From contig JASDSY010000014.1 in the NCBI GenBank assembly GCA_041441465.1, positions 1 to 21,569 on the forward strand: a stretch of DNA of 21,569 nucleotides, written 5' to 3'. The notes below the pieces were generated by a model that ran no database searches, was not told the DNA's origin, and saw only the letters and a program-made list of their open reading frames with translations. This document shows positions 21,534 through 21,569 of the stretch, piece by piece (position 1 is the stretch's first letter; every line of letters begins with the position of its first letter). Source of the DNA: JASDSY01 sp041441465. Its GTDB lineage: Bacteria; Muiribacteriota; UBA9980. A program made the position numbers and the translations under genes.

Positions 21534-21569
21534 CTCAAAAGGCGTATAAATTCGTTTTATAGATATTTG

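Overview
The window is AT-rich bacterial chromosome with tightly packed genes and mostly housekeeping content. It suggests an anaerobic, respiring bacterium with a Gram-negative-type envelope. The reasons are an Ahb-type (siroheme-dependent) route to heme, system II cytochrome c maturation (ResB/CcsA), cobalamin-dependent methionine synthase, a secreted beta-rich protein that could be an outer-membrane barrel, an exported amylase and AnmK-type murein recycling. I could not assign a phylum from sequence alone. No tRNA, rRNA, CRISPR array, transposase or phage gene was seen.

Layout. (1) 1-1970, plus strand: a MarR regulator and a flavodoxin in one operon behind a promoter with a perfect palindrome on its -10 box, then an exported protein and a bidirectional terminator. 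(2) 1980-6705, minus strand: metH with its own extended -10 promoter, a small membrane protein just downstream, then a LOG-family nucleotide hydrolase. (3) 6739-13974, plus strand: ahbA-ahbB-ahbD-resB-ccsA-hemA-hemC, closed by a strong terminator. hemA and hemC supply the early tetrapyrrole steps, AhbA/B/D convert siroheme-derived intermediates to heme, and ResB/CcsA attach heme to exported cytochromes. ahbC, hemB, hemD and the siroheme-making genes are not here. The ahbA promoter sits so close to its ATG that the mRNA is probably leaderless. (4) 14049-16280, minus strand: an exported GH13 neopullulanase-type enzyme. (5) 16481-17756, plus strand: anmK with a good sigma-70-type promoter. (6) 17757-18342: a 586-base gene-free stretch with at least five strong hairpins, two of them mutually exclusive, and related G-rich hairpin arms at both ends in inverted orientation. 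It ends as the leader of an AlaX-L tRNA-editing gene. (7) 19782-21533: a MATE transporter whose N-terminus is encoded upstream of its first ATG without a standard start codon, converging on and overlapping by 9 bases an HPt-domain phosphotransfer protein at the window edge.

The strongest leads are the structured intergenic region at 17787-18315, the leaderless heme operon with an unusual AhbA, and the start-codon problem of the MATE gene. I see no clearly new multi-gene system such as defence or toxin-antitoxin.
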